A program made the translations under genes and the position numbers. DNA of 64,000 nt from Shewanella algidipiscicola (GTDB taxonomy: Bacteria; Pseudomonadota; Gammaproteobacteria; Enterobacterales; Shewanellaceae): positions 124,001 to 188,000 of the forward strand of contig NZ_QPQT01000004.1 in assembly GCF_003605125.1 (NCBI RefSeq). Reading direction: 5' to 3'. The notes beneath the pieces were generated by a model. The model worked only from the letters and a program-made list of their open reading frames with translations, searched no databases and was not told where the DNA came from. This document shows, one piece after another, positions 9,270 through 17,454 of this stretch. The stretch's first letter is position 1; each line of letters starts with the position of its first letter.

Positions 9270-10751
9270 ATGAACAGTAATGCAATAGAGTTAGGATTAA
9301 ATTTCGACAACAGTTTCGCCAAACAGCTCGGTGGCTTTTATGTCGCTTGCGAGGGCGATGGTGCGCCAGCGCCAGAGTTGGTGAAATTAAATACGGCTTT
9401 GGCTAAACGCATTGGGTTAACCAATGAGGATCCTGTGCAGTTAGCCCAAGTGTTATCTGGCAGTGCGAGTCCACTTGGGGCACTGCCATTAGCGCAAGTC
9501 TATGCAGGGCATCAGTTTGGCGGCTTTACTCCGCAATTGGGTGATGGCCGCGCCCTGTTACTGGGCGAAGTACTAGATACTGAGGGGCAGCGCCTCGATC
9601 TGCAGCTAAAAGGCTCAGGGCCAACCCCGTTTTCTCGCGGTGGCGATGGCAAAGCTGTGATGGGCGCAGTGCTGCGCGAATATATCCTTAGCGAAGCGAT
9701 GCATGCACTTAATATTCCCACCACCCGCGCGCTAGCCGTTGTCGCCACCGGCGAGTCGGTGAGACGCGATATGTTACAGCCTGGTGCCGTGCTGACCCGC
9801 ATCGCATCGAGCCATCTGCGTGTCGGCAGTTTTCAGTTTTTTGCCGCTCGCGGTGAGCAAGACAAGGTTAAGCAGCTGGCCGATTATGCGATTGCCCGCC
9901 ATTATCCTGAGCTCGCTCAGAGTGAGCACCCTTATTTAAACTTTTTACGTGCGGTGCGTAATAACCAGGCCAGCCTTATTGCCAAATGGTTGCTAGTGGG
10001 GTTTGTCCATGGGGTGATGAATACCGACAATATGACGATTAGCGGCGAGACAATCGATTATGGTCCGTGCGCATTTATCGACTATTACGATGCAGACAGT
10101 GTCTTTAGCTCTATCGATAGAGAGGGGCGTTATGCTTATAGCAACCAAGCGGCGATAGGCCAGTGGAATTTAGCACGCCTAGCCGAAACCTTGTTACCGC
10201 TTATCGATGAGTCACAATCTGTGGCAATCGAATTGGCAACGCAGGCGGTGACCGAGTTTTGGGATGTGTTTAAGCACCATTGGGTTAATGGCATGCGTGC
10301 CAAGCTAGGTTTATCTACCGAGGAGGTTGGCGATCAGGCGCTGGGCGAGCAGCTACTCGATGCGATGGCGGGGGAGAACGTCGATTTCACTAATCTGTTC
10401 CGCCAACTGGCAAGCGATTTAGCTCATCAACGCAATGACAGCCAAAAGCTATTTAACAATGCCGATAAGTTTAACGTTTGGCGCGGGCTGTGGCTGGCGC
10501 GTATTACGCAAGATCCGTTAACGATTGAGCAGAGCGTGATACTGATGAATAGTGTTAATCCCCTTTATATTGCCCGCAATCATCAAGTTGAACAGGCCAT
10601 AGAAGCGGCGCAGCGTCACGGCGATTATCAACCTTTTGAGCGTCTAGTTAAGGTATTAGCCACGCCCTATACCGCGCAAGAGGGCGCCGAGGATTATGCT
10701 AAGCCTGCTCCCGCAAGCTTTGGTCCCTTTGTCAGTTATTGTGGCACCTAA
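9270..10751 (+). CDS. selO: Protein adenylyltransferase SelO
   Basis: A 493-residue pseudokinase of the SelO/YdiU family, which transfers AMP from ATP to serine, threonine or tyrosine of target proteins and is linked to redox stress. The family stretch QVYAGHQFGGFTPQLGDGRA is at residues 77-96, followed by LQLKGSGPTPFSRGGDGKA and HGVMNTDNMTISGETIDYGP. These hold the nucleotide loop, the catalytic-loop equivalent and the metal-binding NTDN. The C-terminus is SYCGT, so cysteine C491 occupies the place where eukaryotic SelO has selenocysteine. It appears monocistronic. Confidence 0.95.
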   Translation: MNSNAIELGLNFDNSFAKQLGGFYVACEGDGAPAPELVKLNTALAKRIGLTNEDPVQLAQVLSGSASPLGALPLAQVYAGHQFGGFTPQLGDGRALLLGEVLDTEGQRLDLQLKGSGPTPFSRGGDGKAVMGAVLREYILSEAMHALNIPTTRALAVVATGESVRRDMLQPGAVLTRIASSHLRVGSFQFFAARGEQDKVKQLADYAIARHYPELAQSEHPYLNFLRAVRNNQASLIAKWLLVGFVHGVMNTDNMTISGETIDYGPCAFIDYYDADSVFSSIDREGRYAYSNQAAIGQWNLARLAETLLPLIDESQSVAIELATQAVTEFWDVFKHHWVNGMRAKLGLSTEEVGDQALGEQLLDAMAGENVDFTNLFRQLASDLAHQRNDSQKLFNNADKFNVWRGLWLARITQDPLTIEQSVILMNSVNPLYIARNHQVEQAIEAAQRHGDYQPFERLVKVLATPYTAQEGAEDYAKPAPASFGPFVSYCGT

Positions 10752-10796
10752 AAGGGGGGGGCACAGGCGCCTTGCCGAGCGCGATTGGCGGACTGA

Positions 10797-11462
10797 TTAC
10801 CCCCGCTGAATGGTGATATCTGAGATATAGCCATGTTCGCTGGCGGTAAGCGCCTGTTTTAACATCCCCGCCGCTTCCTTGGCCGACATAAAACTCGACG
10901 TATCTAGTGTTTTACCGCTGCTCAGCCAAAAGTCGGTGTCCATGCCGCCAGGATACACCGCGATAAGTTTCATCGGACTGTTTTTCAGCTCTAAACGTAT
11001 CGATTCTATAAAGCCACGCACGGCCCACTTAGCTGCGCAATAAGTGGATTCGCCAGCTTTAGCGGCAAGGGCTGCGGTTGACATCACTATTACCACGTTG
11101 ATTTTTTTATCTCTGTAGCGTTTAACTAGTTCACGTACTAACAGTATGGTGGAGGTGACATTGTTCTCTAGTAATGTATTTATCTCTGTAGCTTGTTGAG
11201 TGTCGATGCCACCAAAATAGCCGCTACCTGCGCAGTGGATCACAGTGTTTGGCGTGCTGGCAGACAGTTTATCAAATAGCATGGTGACACTGGCTTCATT
11301 GGCCAAGTCGGCTGCGATAGGGTGGATATTGGTATGTTGTTCGCTCACTGTGTGTAGTCGCTCTGCCGAGCGACCACTAATGGTGACAGTGTGTCCCTCT
11401 TCGGCATATTGGGTTGCTAATGCCGCGCCCAAGCCACTACTGGCACCAGTTATTAAAATCAT
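10797..11462 (-). CDS. Short-chain dehydrogenase/reductase
   Basis: A 221-residue classical SDR. The Rossmann NAD(P) motif is TGASSGLG (residues 6-13), and the catalytic pair is in YCAAK, preceded by a serine in VMSTAA. An arginine in ISGRS suggests NADPH preference. The ATG at 11462 has GGAG at the proper distance; the longer frame adds nine unlikely residues. It converges on selO with 45 bp between the stops. The substrate cannot be deduced. Confidence 0.88.
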   Translation of the reverse strand: MILITGASSGLGAALATQYAEEGHTVTISGRSAERLHTVSEQHTNIHPIAADLANEASVTMLFDKLSASTPNTVIHCAGSGYFGGIDTQQATEINTLLENNVTSTILLVRELVKRYRDKKINVVIVMSTAALAAKAGESTYCAAKWAVRGFIESIRLELKNSPMKLIAVYPGGMDTDFWLSSGKTLDTSSFMSAKEAAGMLKQALTASEHGYISDITIQRG

Positions 11463-11922
11463 CAGTCTACTCCACTCTTTATAAAGCACCAGGCTAAAGG
11501 CATTAGGTTAACACTATAGGGCTATGATAAATCGAATTATCACGTTATCTCGACCATTATGCACATTATTGAACGTCGTGGGCGCAGATTAAGTGAGTCA
11601 AAAAAGAGAGTAAGACAGGTTGACGTTTGATGCTAGGTTACAGGTTTTATCAAGTATGAGGGGGCAGGAGATACGAGGTTAGCTTAGATACGAGCCTAAT
11701 AGACAAGAGTTTGCCAAACTGTTTAATACTGGTGTTATTTATGTATTATAAAAACAAAATAGCCAGTCAATATAACTTGTTTTTCAAAATAAACAGTGAC
11801 TTGCATCCCATGTTTAGTATCCAGATACACGATAGACCTAATCGGAAATTACCGTTTAACTTGCGGTAATGCTTACCCTATTATGACGGCCATTTAGCCA
11901 TACAAAAGATAGGTGTATTTTC
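11463..11922. other. Divergent intergenic region upstream of ccpA
   Basis: 460 bp, AT-rich in the half next to ccpA. I searched by eye for an FNR/EtrA box (TTGAT-N4-ATCAA) and found none convincing. No gene was seen. Confidence 0.4.
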
Positions 11923-12909
11923 ATGATTAAGTTAACCCCTGTTGCCATAATACTTGCTTCTTTATTATCCATGTCAGCCGCTTCGGCCGGTGAACCTATT
12001 GAGCCGATAAAACCTGCAGTGATCACTAACCCTGACAAAGTTGAACTCGGCAAAATGTTGTTTTTCGAGCCTAGACTCTCGATGTCGGGTTTTATCTCTT
12101 GCAACTCATGTCATAACCTGTCGACAGGGGGCGTCGATGCCCTGCCGACCTCGATAGGTCACCATTGGCAAGAGGGGCCCATTAACTCACCGACAGTGCT
12201 TAATGCTGACTATATGCTGGCGCAGTTTTGGGATGGCCGCGCGGCCGATCTAAAGGCTCAAGCGGCAGGCCCAATTGCCAACCCTAAAGAGATGGCTTAC
12301 ACCCACGAACTTGCAGTGGACACTATCGCCTCTATGCCGGCTTATGTGGCGCGCTTTAATCATGTCTATGCCTCAGATGAGGTGAATATCGATCGCATTA
12401 CCGATGCCATAGCCGCGTTTGAAAAAACCTTGGTGACGCCCAATAGCCCGTTTGATCTGTATTTGACTGGCGATGCAGATGCCATAGATGCCGAGGCGAA
12501 AGCGGGTTATCAGCTGTTTAAAGATAAAGGCTGTGTTAGCTGTCATAACGGCCCAGCGGTCGGCGGCACCATGTACATGAAGATGGGGCTGGTTAAGCCG
12601 TTTCATACCGACAATCCTGCGCAGGGTCGTAAAGATGTGACAGGTAATGAAGCCGATAAGTACGTGTTTAAAGTACCGACACTGAGAAATATCGAACTGA
12701 CCTATCCCTACTTCCACGATGGTAGTGTGTGGACCCTTGAAGAAGCGGTCGATACCATGGCTGATATCCAGTTGGGGCAAAAGTTAAGTGATGCTGAAAT
12801 TAACCAGATGGTCGCGTTTTTAAAGACATTAACTGGTGAGCAGCCACAAATTGTCCTGCCAATATTACCGCCATCTAATGCTAATACACCGCGCCCTGCG
12901 CCCTTCTAA
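11923..12909 (+). CDS. ccpA: Di-haem cytochrome c peroxidase
   Basis: A 328-residue periplasmic enzyme that reduces H2O2 with electrons from cytochrome c. A Sec signal peptide ends near ASAGEP (residues 21-25). Two c-type haem sites are visible: CNSCH at 60-64 (peroxidatic haem) and CVSCH at 204-208 (electron-transfer haem). The IGHHWQEGPINSPTVLN and FKVPTLRNIELTYPYFHDG segments are typical of the bacterial family. The C-terminal tail is proline-rich. It has its own promoter region and terminator, so it is probably monocistronic. Confidence 0.95.
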   Translation: MIKLTPVAIILASLLSMSAASAGEPIEPIKPAVITNPDKVELGKMLFFEPRLSMSGFISCNSCHNLSTGGVDALPTSIGHHWQEGPINSPTVLNADYMLAQFWDGRAADLKAQAAGPIANPKEMAYTHELAVDTIASMPAYVARFNHVYASDEVNIDRITDAIAAFEKTLVTPNSPFDLYLTGDADAIDAEAKAGYQLFKDKGCVSCHNGPAVGGTMYMKMGLVKPFHTDNPAQGRKDVTGNEADKYVFKVPTLRNIELTYPYFHDGSVWTLEEAVDTMADIQLGQKLSDAEINQMVAFLKTLTGEQPQIVLPILPPSNANTPRPAPF

Positions 12910-12988
12910 GGGGCCTTTATCGCTGGAAAAAGTTGGAGGCAGTTAACCTGTTTCTGACTTTTTAGTGTGCATATTAATGGTTATTACC

Positions 12989-13024
12989 GCAAGTCGTCAG
13001 TGGTTTACCTGTGACTTGCTTTTT
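12989..13024 (+). terminator. Intrinsic terminator after ccpA
   Basis: GCAAGTC pairs with GACTTGC across a 17-nt loop that includes GTCAGTGG, and is followed directly by TTTTT. Confidence 0.65.
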
Positions 13025-13153
13025 GAAATAAAGTTTTGACAGCGGATAGGCGCTTGCTCAAATATGTCGTCAAAATGTGATAATGCCTTAAATCAGATAA
13101 GTATCTCAGCTTTTTAAAGAGGAAAAATAACTGCACATTGGAATAACGGCACT

Positions 13154-13776
13154 AGGGCCTGTTGATCTTTCGTGACTAGTTTTTGAGCGGCATGGTAAAG
13201 CGTTATAATTTGTTTCACCAAAAATAAATTAAAAACTCAATACCATGCCAAGGCTAACTGATAAGCGGTGGTTAAAGCGACTTCAAGTAATGAAGAGCGC
13301 AGGCCGCATATACAACAAACCAGAACACCGCATGACGTTTGAAGAGATACTTTACTGGCTGCGAACAGGTATCCCATGGCGAGATTTACCAACTGAGTTT
13401 GGCCGCTGGAGTACCATTTGTCGCCGCTTTAACTTGTGGTCAAAGAAGGGTTTATTGAGTTTGTTATTCAATGGTTGAGCCAAACCATCAGATTACGATT
13501 GGGTCTTTGCAGACGGCTCTATTGTTAAAGCTCATCAGCACAGTACTGCCGCGGCCATTTCAGATAATGATATAAAGAGTAGTTTGTGGCGGCAACTCTA
13601 AAAACATCCATTTAGCCGTGGATAGTGGTGGGCTTCCTATTTATTTTGAGCTATCGGAAGGGCTGAGAAATGCCATAACCCGAGCTCAAAGTTTGGTTGA
13701 CCACTTACGTGAGATGAATAATTTAACTCATCGTCATTCTGCCAGCGCGCTTAAACTTGCGGGTGCCATCTGTTAA
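13154..13776 (+). mobile_element. Decayed IS5-family element
   Basis: The left terminus AGGGCCTGTTGATCTTT starts at 13154, abutting TA. A transposase frame begins at 13245 with the N-terminal DUF4096-type domain (LTDKRWLKRL, then GIPWRDLP), typical of IS5/IS427-group elements. It is broken by a TGA at 13477, continues as DWVFADGSIVKAHQHS, is frameshifted near 13585 into IHLAVDSGGLPIYFELSEG, and has lost the segment carrying the third catalytic acidic residue before ending as NNLTHRHSASALKLAGAIC. No right terminal repeat was found, so the element is truncated as well as mutated. Confidence 0.85.
13245..13776 (+). pseudogene. IS5-family transposase remnant
   Basis: Coding remains of the transposase in the element at 13154. 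Three pieces in two frames are recognisable: residues up to NLWSKKG, then the first catalytic aspartate in FADGSIV, then the second in LAVDSGG. The in-frame stop, the frameshift and the internal deletion before the C-terminus show that it cannot make active enzyme. Confidence 0.85.
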
Positions 13777-14380
13777 GCATTGTTGTTCCCATTTAGGAAT
13801 AAAAGCATTACAAAAATCATCGACATCACAAAATACATTCACTAAATATATTCATATGCCCTCTGCGTGATTGATTAATCTTGGTTGAGAGTACACTTCC
13901 CGATTTAAACTTGTTACCAATTAGTTAATGGCTCTACTGTATTTAATCAAAAAGGTTCTATATCTTCATTGTTCTTATTTTGTTAGTCATATCTGCTGTT
14001 GAGTGTGATTAATACAGATGTTTAAACCTTAGATTAATATGGGGCCTATGGTAGAGTTAATTAAGTGGATTATCTGTCATGGGCACGCGATCCCACCTAC
14101 AGTCACTTCCACTAAAAACACACCGCTTTTTTGCTGTAGGCATTGGTGTTGCGCTGACTTACTACTTTGAAGTTCGCGCTTATTTTTGTAAGCGGGCGAT
14201 GGCGTCAATCTTGTATTAAAAAAGCCCTCTCAAACAGGGTTCGTATCGGAATAGGAAAATCTCCAGAAGCCAAAATCGATAACGTTATTAGCACCATCAA
14301 TCCAGCGTACTTATGGCTTGTCCTCGGCTGTTCATAGGGGCGGCATTAAAATCTTATTTGTTAAACACTTGGAGGAACAT
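13777..14380. other. Gene-free region with possible coding remnants
   Basis: About 600 bp of AT-rich sequence. A frame ending at the TAG at 14335 reads RIGIGKSPEAKIDNVISTIN near its C-terminus; it looks like protein but lacks a start and I do not recognise it. Together with the broken transposase next door this is probably a decay zone. The promoter of the aldehyde dehydrogenase gene must lie here. Confidence 0.4.
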
Positions 14381-15772
14381 ATGGCTTATGCAACGATCAG
14401 TCCTTTTACGGGTGAGCTCATCAAAGAGTTCCCAAATGCAACAGATGTTGAAGTAACGCAAGCGATAGACTCGGCTCATCAGGCCTTCTTGAACTGGCGT
14501 AATGTCTCGTTTACCGACAAGGCTGCCATCTTGTCCAGAGCTGCCGCCATACTCCGAGATAACAAGCGTCAGTATGCTAAGTTGCTGACGCTGGAGATGG
14601 GTAAAATTATCTCCGAGGCCGAGGCCGAAGTGGAGCTGTCAGCACAGATCCTCGAATATTATGCAGAACATGCTGAACGGTTGCTCGCGCCGCAAAAACT
14701 GCCCGTTGCCGATCCCGCCGAAGGGGATGCCATGATAGTGCACGATCCCCTAGGCGTCTTACTTGCCATTGAACCTTGGAACTTCCCTTATTATCAGATA
14801 GCACGGATCTTGGCTCCTCAATTGTCTGCTGGCAATACACTGTTGCTTAAACACGCGTCCAATGTGCCGCAATGCGCCGCCGCTTTTGAAAGCTTGATGC
14901 TCGATGCTGGGTTACCACAAGGCGCGTTCCAGAATTTATATGCGACGCGGGATCAGGTTGAACAGATTATTAATTCGCCTAAAGTCCACGGCGTGGCATT
15001 GACAGGCTCTGAAGGTGCAGGTGCCATAATAGCCGCCCAGGCGGGTAAAGCACTGAAAAAATCGACGCTAGAATTGGGCGGATCCGATGCCTTTATTGTC
15101 CTCGAAGATGCCGAACTGCCTAAAACTATCGACTGGGCCGTATTCGGCCGTCACTGGAACGCTGGTCAGGTTTGTGTATCGTCAAAACGGATGATCTTGG
15201 TTGATGCGATCTACGATAAGTTTATGCAAGGTTATATTAAGGGGGTTGAGGCACTGAAGGCTGGCGACCCTATGGAACCGACCACAACATTAGCACCTTT
15301 ATCGTCTCAAGGTGCTGCGGATGAAGTGAAGCAGAAGATCCGTGATGCGGTGAAATATGGTGCAACAGCCGTTGAAGTTGGCACTAAAGTACCAGAGCAA
15401 GGTGCCTTTGTACAACCAACGATATTGACCAATGTGACGCCGGATAATCCCGCTTATTATTGGGAGTTTTTCGGCCCAGTATCGACCATTTTCAAGGCCA
15501 GGGATGAGCAGCACGCCATTGCTATCGCTAATGATTCCCCTTATGGCCTTGGTGGTTCGGTATTTACTGCAGATAACCAACGTGGGTTGGGGGTAGCTAA
15601 GCAGGTTTCAACTGGCATGATGTTTGTTAATCATCCTACTATGGTTAAGGCGGATCTGCCTTTCGGTGGTGTGCGCCGCTCAGGCTATGGACGCGAGTTA
15701 ATTGACTTAGGTTTAAAAGAGTTTGTAAACCATAAACTCATCAACGTGGTCGACATTAACGCGCCCTTCTAG
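14381..15772 (+). CDS. Aldehyde dehydrogenase, Sad/YneI-like
   Basis: A 463-residue NAD(P)-dependent aldehyde dehydrogenase, closest in my judgement to E. coli Sad (YneI, succinate-semialdehyde dehydrogenase, 462 residues). The substrate-positioning asparagine is in PWNFP (N134), the general base in LELGGSD (E231) and the nucleophile in GQVC (C265). The ATG at 14381 follows a perfect GGAGG at 14371; the longer frame beginning at 14318 has no such signal. It is flanked by IS debris upstream and its own terminator downstream, so it is monocistronic. Succinic semialdehyde as substrate is inferred. Confidence 0.85.
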   Translation: MAYATISPFTGELIKEFPNATDVEVTQAIDSAHQAFLNWRNVSFTDKAAILSRAAAILRDNKRQYAKLLTLEMGKIISEAEAEVELSAQILEYYAEHAERLLAPQKLPVADPAEGDAMIVHDPLGVLLAIEPWNFPYYQIARILAPQLSAGNTLLLKHASNVPQCAAAFESLMLDAGLPQGAFQNLYATRDQVEQIINSPKVHGVALTGSEGAGAIIAAQAGKALKKSTLELGGSDAFIVLEDAELPKTIDWAVFGRHWNAGQVCVSSKRMILVDAIYDKFMQGYIKGVEALKAGDPMEPTTTLAPLSSQGAADEVKQKIRDAVKYGATAVEVGTKVPEQGAFVQPTILTNVTPDNPAYYWEFFGPVSTIFKARDEQHAIAIANDSPYGLGGSVFTADNQRGLGVAKQVSTGMMFVNHPTMVKADLPFGGVRRSGYGRELIDLGLKEFVNHKLINVVDINAPF

Positions 15773-15807
15773 TGTATAAGTAAGCATTTGAATAAGTAGC
15801 ATTTGAA

Positions 15808-15845
15808 TAAAAGCCTGACTGACATACTCAGTCAGGCTTTATTAT
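15808..15845 (+). terminator. Intrinsic terminator
   Basis: AAAGCCTGACTG / CAGTCAGGCTTT stem with a short loop and trailing Ts, after the aldehyde dehydrogenase gene. Confidence 0.85.
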
Positions 15846-16395
15846 GATCGCTGGGGTTAAGTCCTTAGTTGTGGTCTCAATGCTACATTTGAATTTCGAA
15901 GTTGTATTGGCTAGGCTTTATCATCAGGTTGAGTACATGAGTGTTCATAATTGACCTTAACAATAAAGGTACACTCAATTGCACTCAGCAATATCTGTTT
16001 TCAGCTTAACATTCGTATAGGTCATGAGCATTTATTGAACAGTTTTTGAGTGATAAACGTTTATGCGGTAGCCTTGATTTAATCATTCATTGAATTTAAA
16101 GGAGGCGTAGTGTATTTTTTGCCCCCCTTTTTTTTACCTCTTCACTCACATTATTTACGACTGTTCTGTCATGCGTAGAAGTCAACGTTTTCTGATGTCG
16201 TTGTTAATTTAGCATCAAACATATTAGTCAATTTATCACGACAAAATGAAGCCACTTTTTTTAAGTTAATTATTGTTTTCTTTAATTAGTCAATTTAAGT
16301 CGTAGGCGCGAGCGTATATAAGCTAATGGCATTAAAGCGATAACAATGAAGTGTTAAAAATGTTTGTTAACTTTTTTATTGCACAGGAGAACGCT
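15846..16395. other. Long leader region of the coiled-coil pair
   Basis: 550 bp without a gene. At 16099-16134 there is a terminator-like hairpin (AAAGGAGGC against GCCCCCCTTT) followed by eight Ts, which could end a small RNA or a leader transcript. The stretch from there to 16395 is very AT-rich and should hold the promoter of the 16396 gene. Confidence 0.35.
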
Positions 16396-16683
16396 ATGAG
16401 TATGAAACAAGCATATGAAAAGAAATTACGGGCTCAATTGAACGAATGGAGCGCCGATATAGATAAGCTCAAAGCCAAAGCAGATAAGGCCGAAGCCGAG
16501 GTACAAATAGAGTATTATAAAAAAATCGACGAGTTACGGACAATGCAAAGGGATGTTGCGCATCAATTAACTGAGCTTCGAGAGTCGAGTGATGATGCTT
16601 GGGAGGATGTCAAAGCGGGCATCAACAGTGCGTGGGATTCACTCGACAGGGCGCTTAAATCAGCGGTGAATCGCTTCAAATAA
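16396..16683 (+). CDS. Small coiled-coil stress protein, sll1863-like
   Basis: A 95-residue highly charged protein with no signal peptide, predicted to be one long helix or coiled coil from residue 5 to about 70. It resembles the sll1863-type stress-response proteins by length, charge pattern (KLRAQLNEWSADIDKLKAKA) and C-terminal SSDDAWEDVKAG motif. The ATG at 16396 has AGGAGA just upstream; the longer frame starting at 16351 is less likely. The next gene lies 52 bp downstream and encodes an exported protein with the same C-terminal pattern, so they probably form an operon. The molecular function is unknown. Confidence 0.75.
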   Translation: MSMKQAYEKKLRAQLNEWSADIDKLKAKADKAEAEVQIEYYKKIDELRTMQRDVAHQLTELRESSDDAWEDVKAGINSAWDSLDRALKSAVNRFK

Positions 16684-16735
16684 CATCAGCTAATGATGAA
16701 GCCAAATGCAGATCAAGATAATAAGGAGATAGCTA

Positions 16736-17218
16736 ATGAAATCATATGTTAATGCATTGATATTAGCCGCCGTAATGGGGGTTTTACCCCTGAGTTATGT
16801 GCCAATGAGTCATGCACAGACCGATAATGACAAGGCGAGTGAAAAAACGTCGATTGAAGATATTAAGCAAGAAACCCAAGAGATGCTCAAAACGATTGGG
16901 GCGTACAGCGCCGATAAACGAGATCAAGCGGTTAAAGAAGTCAAAGAGGGCCTTGATAGGTTAGACAAGCACATCGATGCGTTAGAGGCGAAGACAGATA
17001 AAAATTGGGATGCAATGAGTGAAGCCGCGCGTAAAGAAGCCCGTGAAAATCTCAAAGCACTCCGTAAGCAACAGAATAAGGTCGCCCAGTGGTATGGCAG
17101 TATGAAATCCAGCTCAGCCGATGCATGGGATGAAATGAAACTGGGGTTCTCTGATGCCTATCAAGATCTGGAGAAGTCTTGGGAAGAAGCCGAAAAAGAG
17201 TTTGAGTCTAAAGAATAA
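16736..17218 (+). CDS. Exported coiled-coil protein
   Basis: A 160-residue protein with a Sec signal peptide ending near SHAQ (residues 25-28) and a mature part that is almost entirely charged helix, probably a coiled coil in the periplasm. The C-terminal segment SSADAWDEMKLGFSDAYQDL matches the cytoplasmic neighbour's SSDDAWEDVKAGINSAWDSL in spacing. AAGGAG lies before the ATG. The pair looks like paralogues for two compartments. I do not know a function; a role in envelope stress is a guess from the family of the partner. Confidence 0.75.
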   Translation: MKSYVNALILAAVMGVLPLSYVPMSHAQTDNDKASEKTSIEDIKQETQEMLKTIGAYSADKRDQAVKEVKEGLDRLDKHIDALEAKTDKNWDAMSEAARKEARENLKALRKQQNKVAQWYGSMKSSSADAWDEMKLGFSDAYQDLEKSWEEAEKEFESKE

Positions 17219-17242
17219 CTTGGCCTAAATAAGGTTATTTTG

Positions 17243-17275
17243 CCCACCCCACCATTTTTCGTGGGGTGGGTTTTT
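17243..17275. terminator. Intrinsic terminator
   Basis: Strong stem CCCACCCCAC / GTGGGGTGGG followed by TTTTT, after the coiled-coil pair. Confidence 0.9.
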
Positions 17276-17349
17276 CATCCATCTAGATGATGGACTTGCG
17301 TCTGAGGCTCTAGTGGGCTTCCGATCCATAAACAGATGCGACTTACCTT

Positions 17350-17448
17350 GGCCGTAAGGCCGTATGGGTTAGTGAGGCGAAGCCTCAGTACTAATATTCA
17401 AACGAAGTTTGGGTGATCAAAGGAGTCAAGGTGATGACTCCAGATCAC
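17350..17448. repeat. Chain of four hairpins after metH
   Basis: Four consecutive inverted repeats: GGCC-GTAA-GGCC (17350-17361), TGAGGC-GAA-GCCTCA (17373-17387), CAAAC-GAA-GTTTG (17399-17411) and a long two-part stem GTGATC..GGAGTCA / TGACTCC..GATCAC (17413-17448). It begins 7 bp beyond the metH stop, so on the minus strand it would form a structured 3' untranslated region. There is no T-tract, so it is not an ordinary terminator. Confidence 0.6.
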
Positions 17449-17454
17449 TTCCCA

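Noticed and set aside
14318..14380. Longer N-terminus for the aldehyde dehydrogenase
   Set aside because: The extra residues are unlike the family, and a perfect GGAGG precedes the ATG at 14381.
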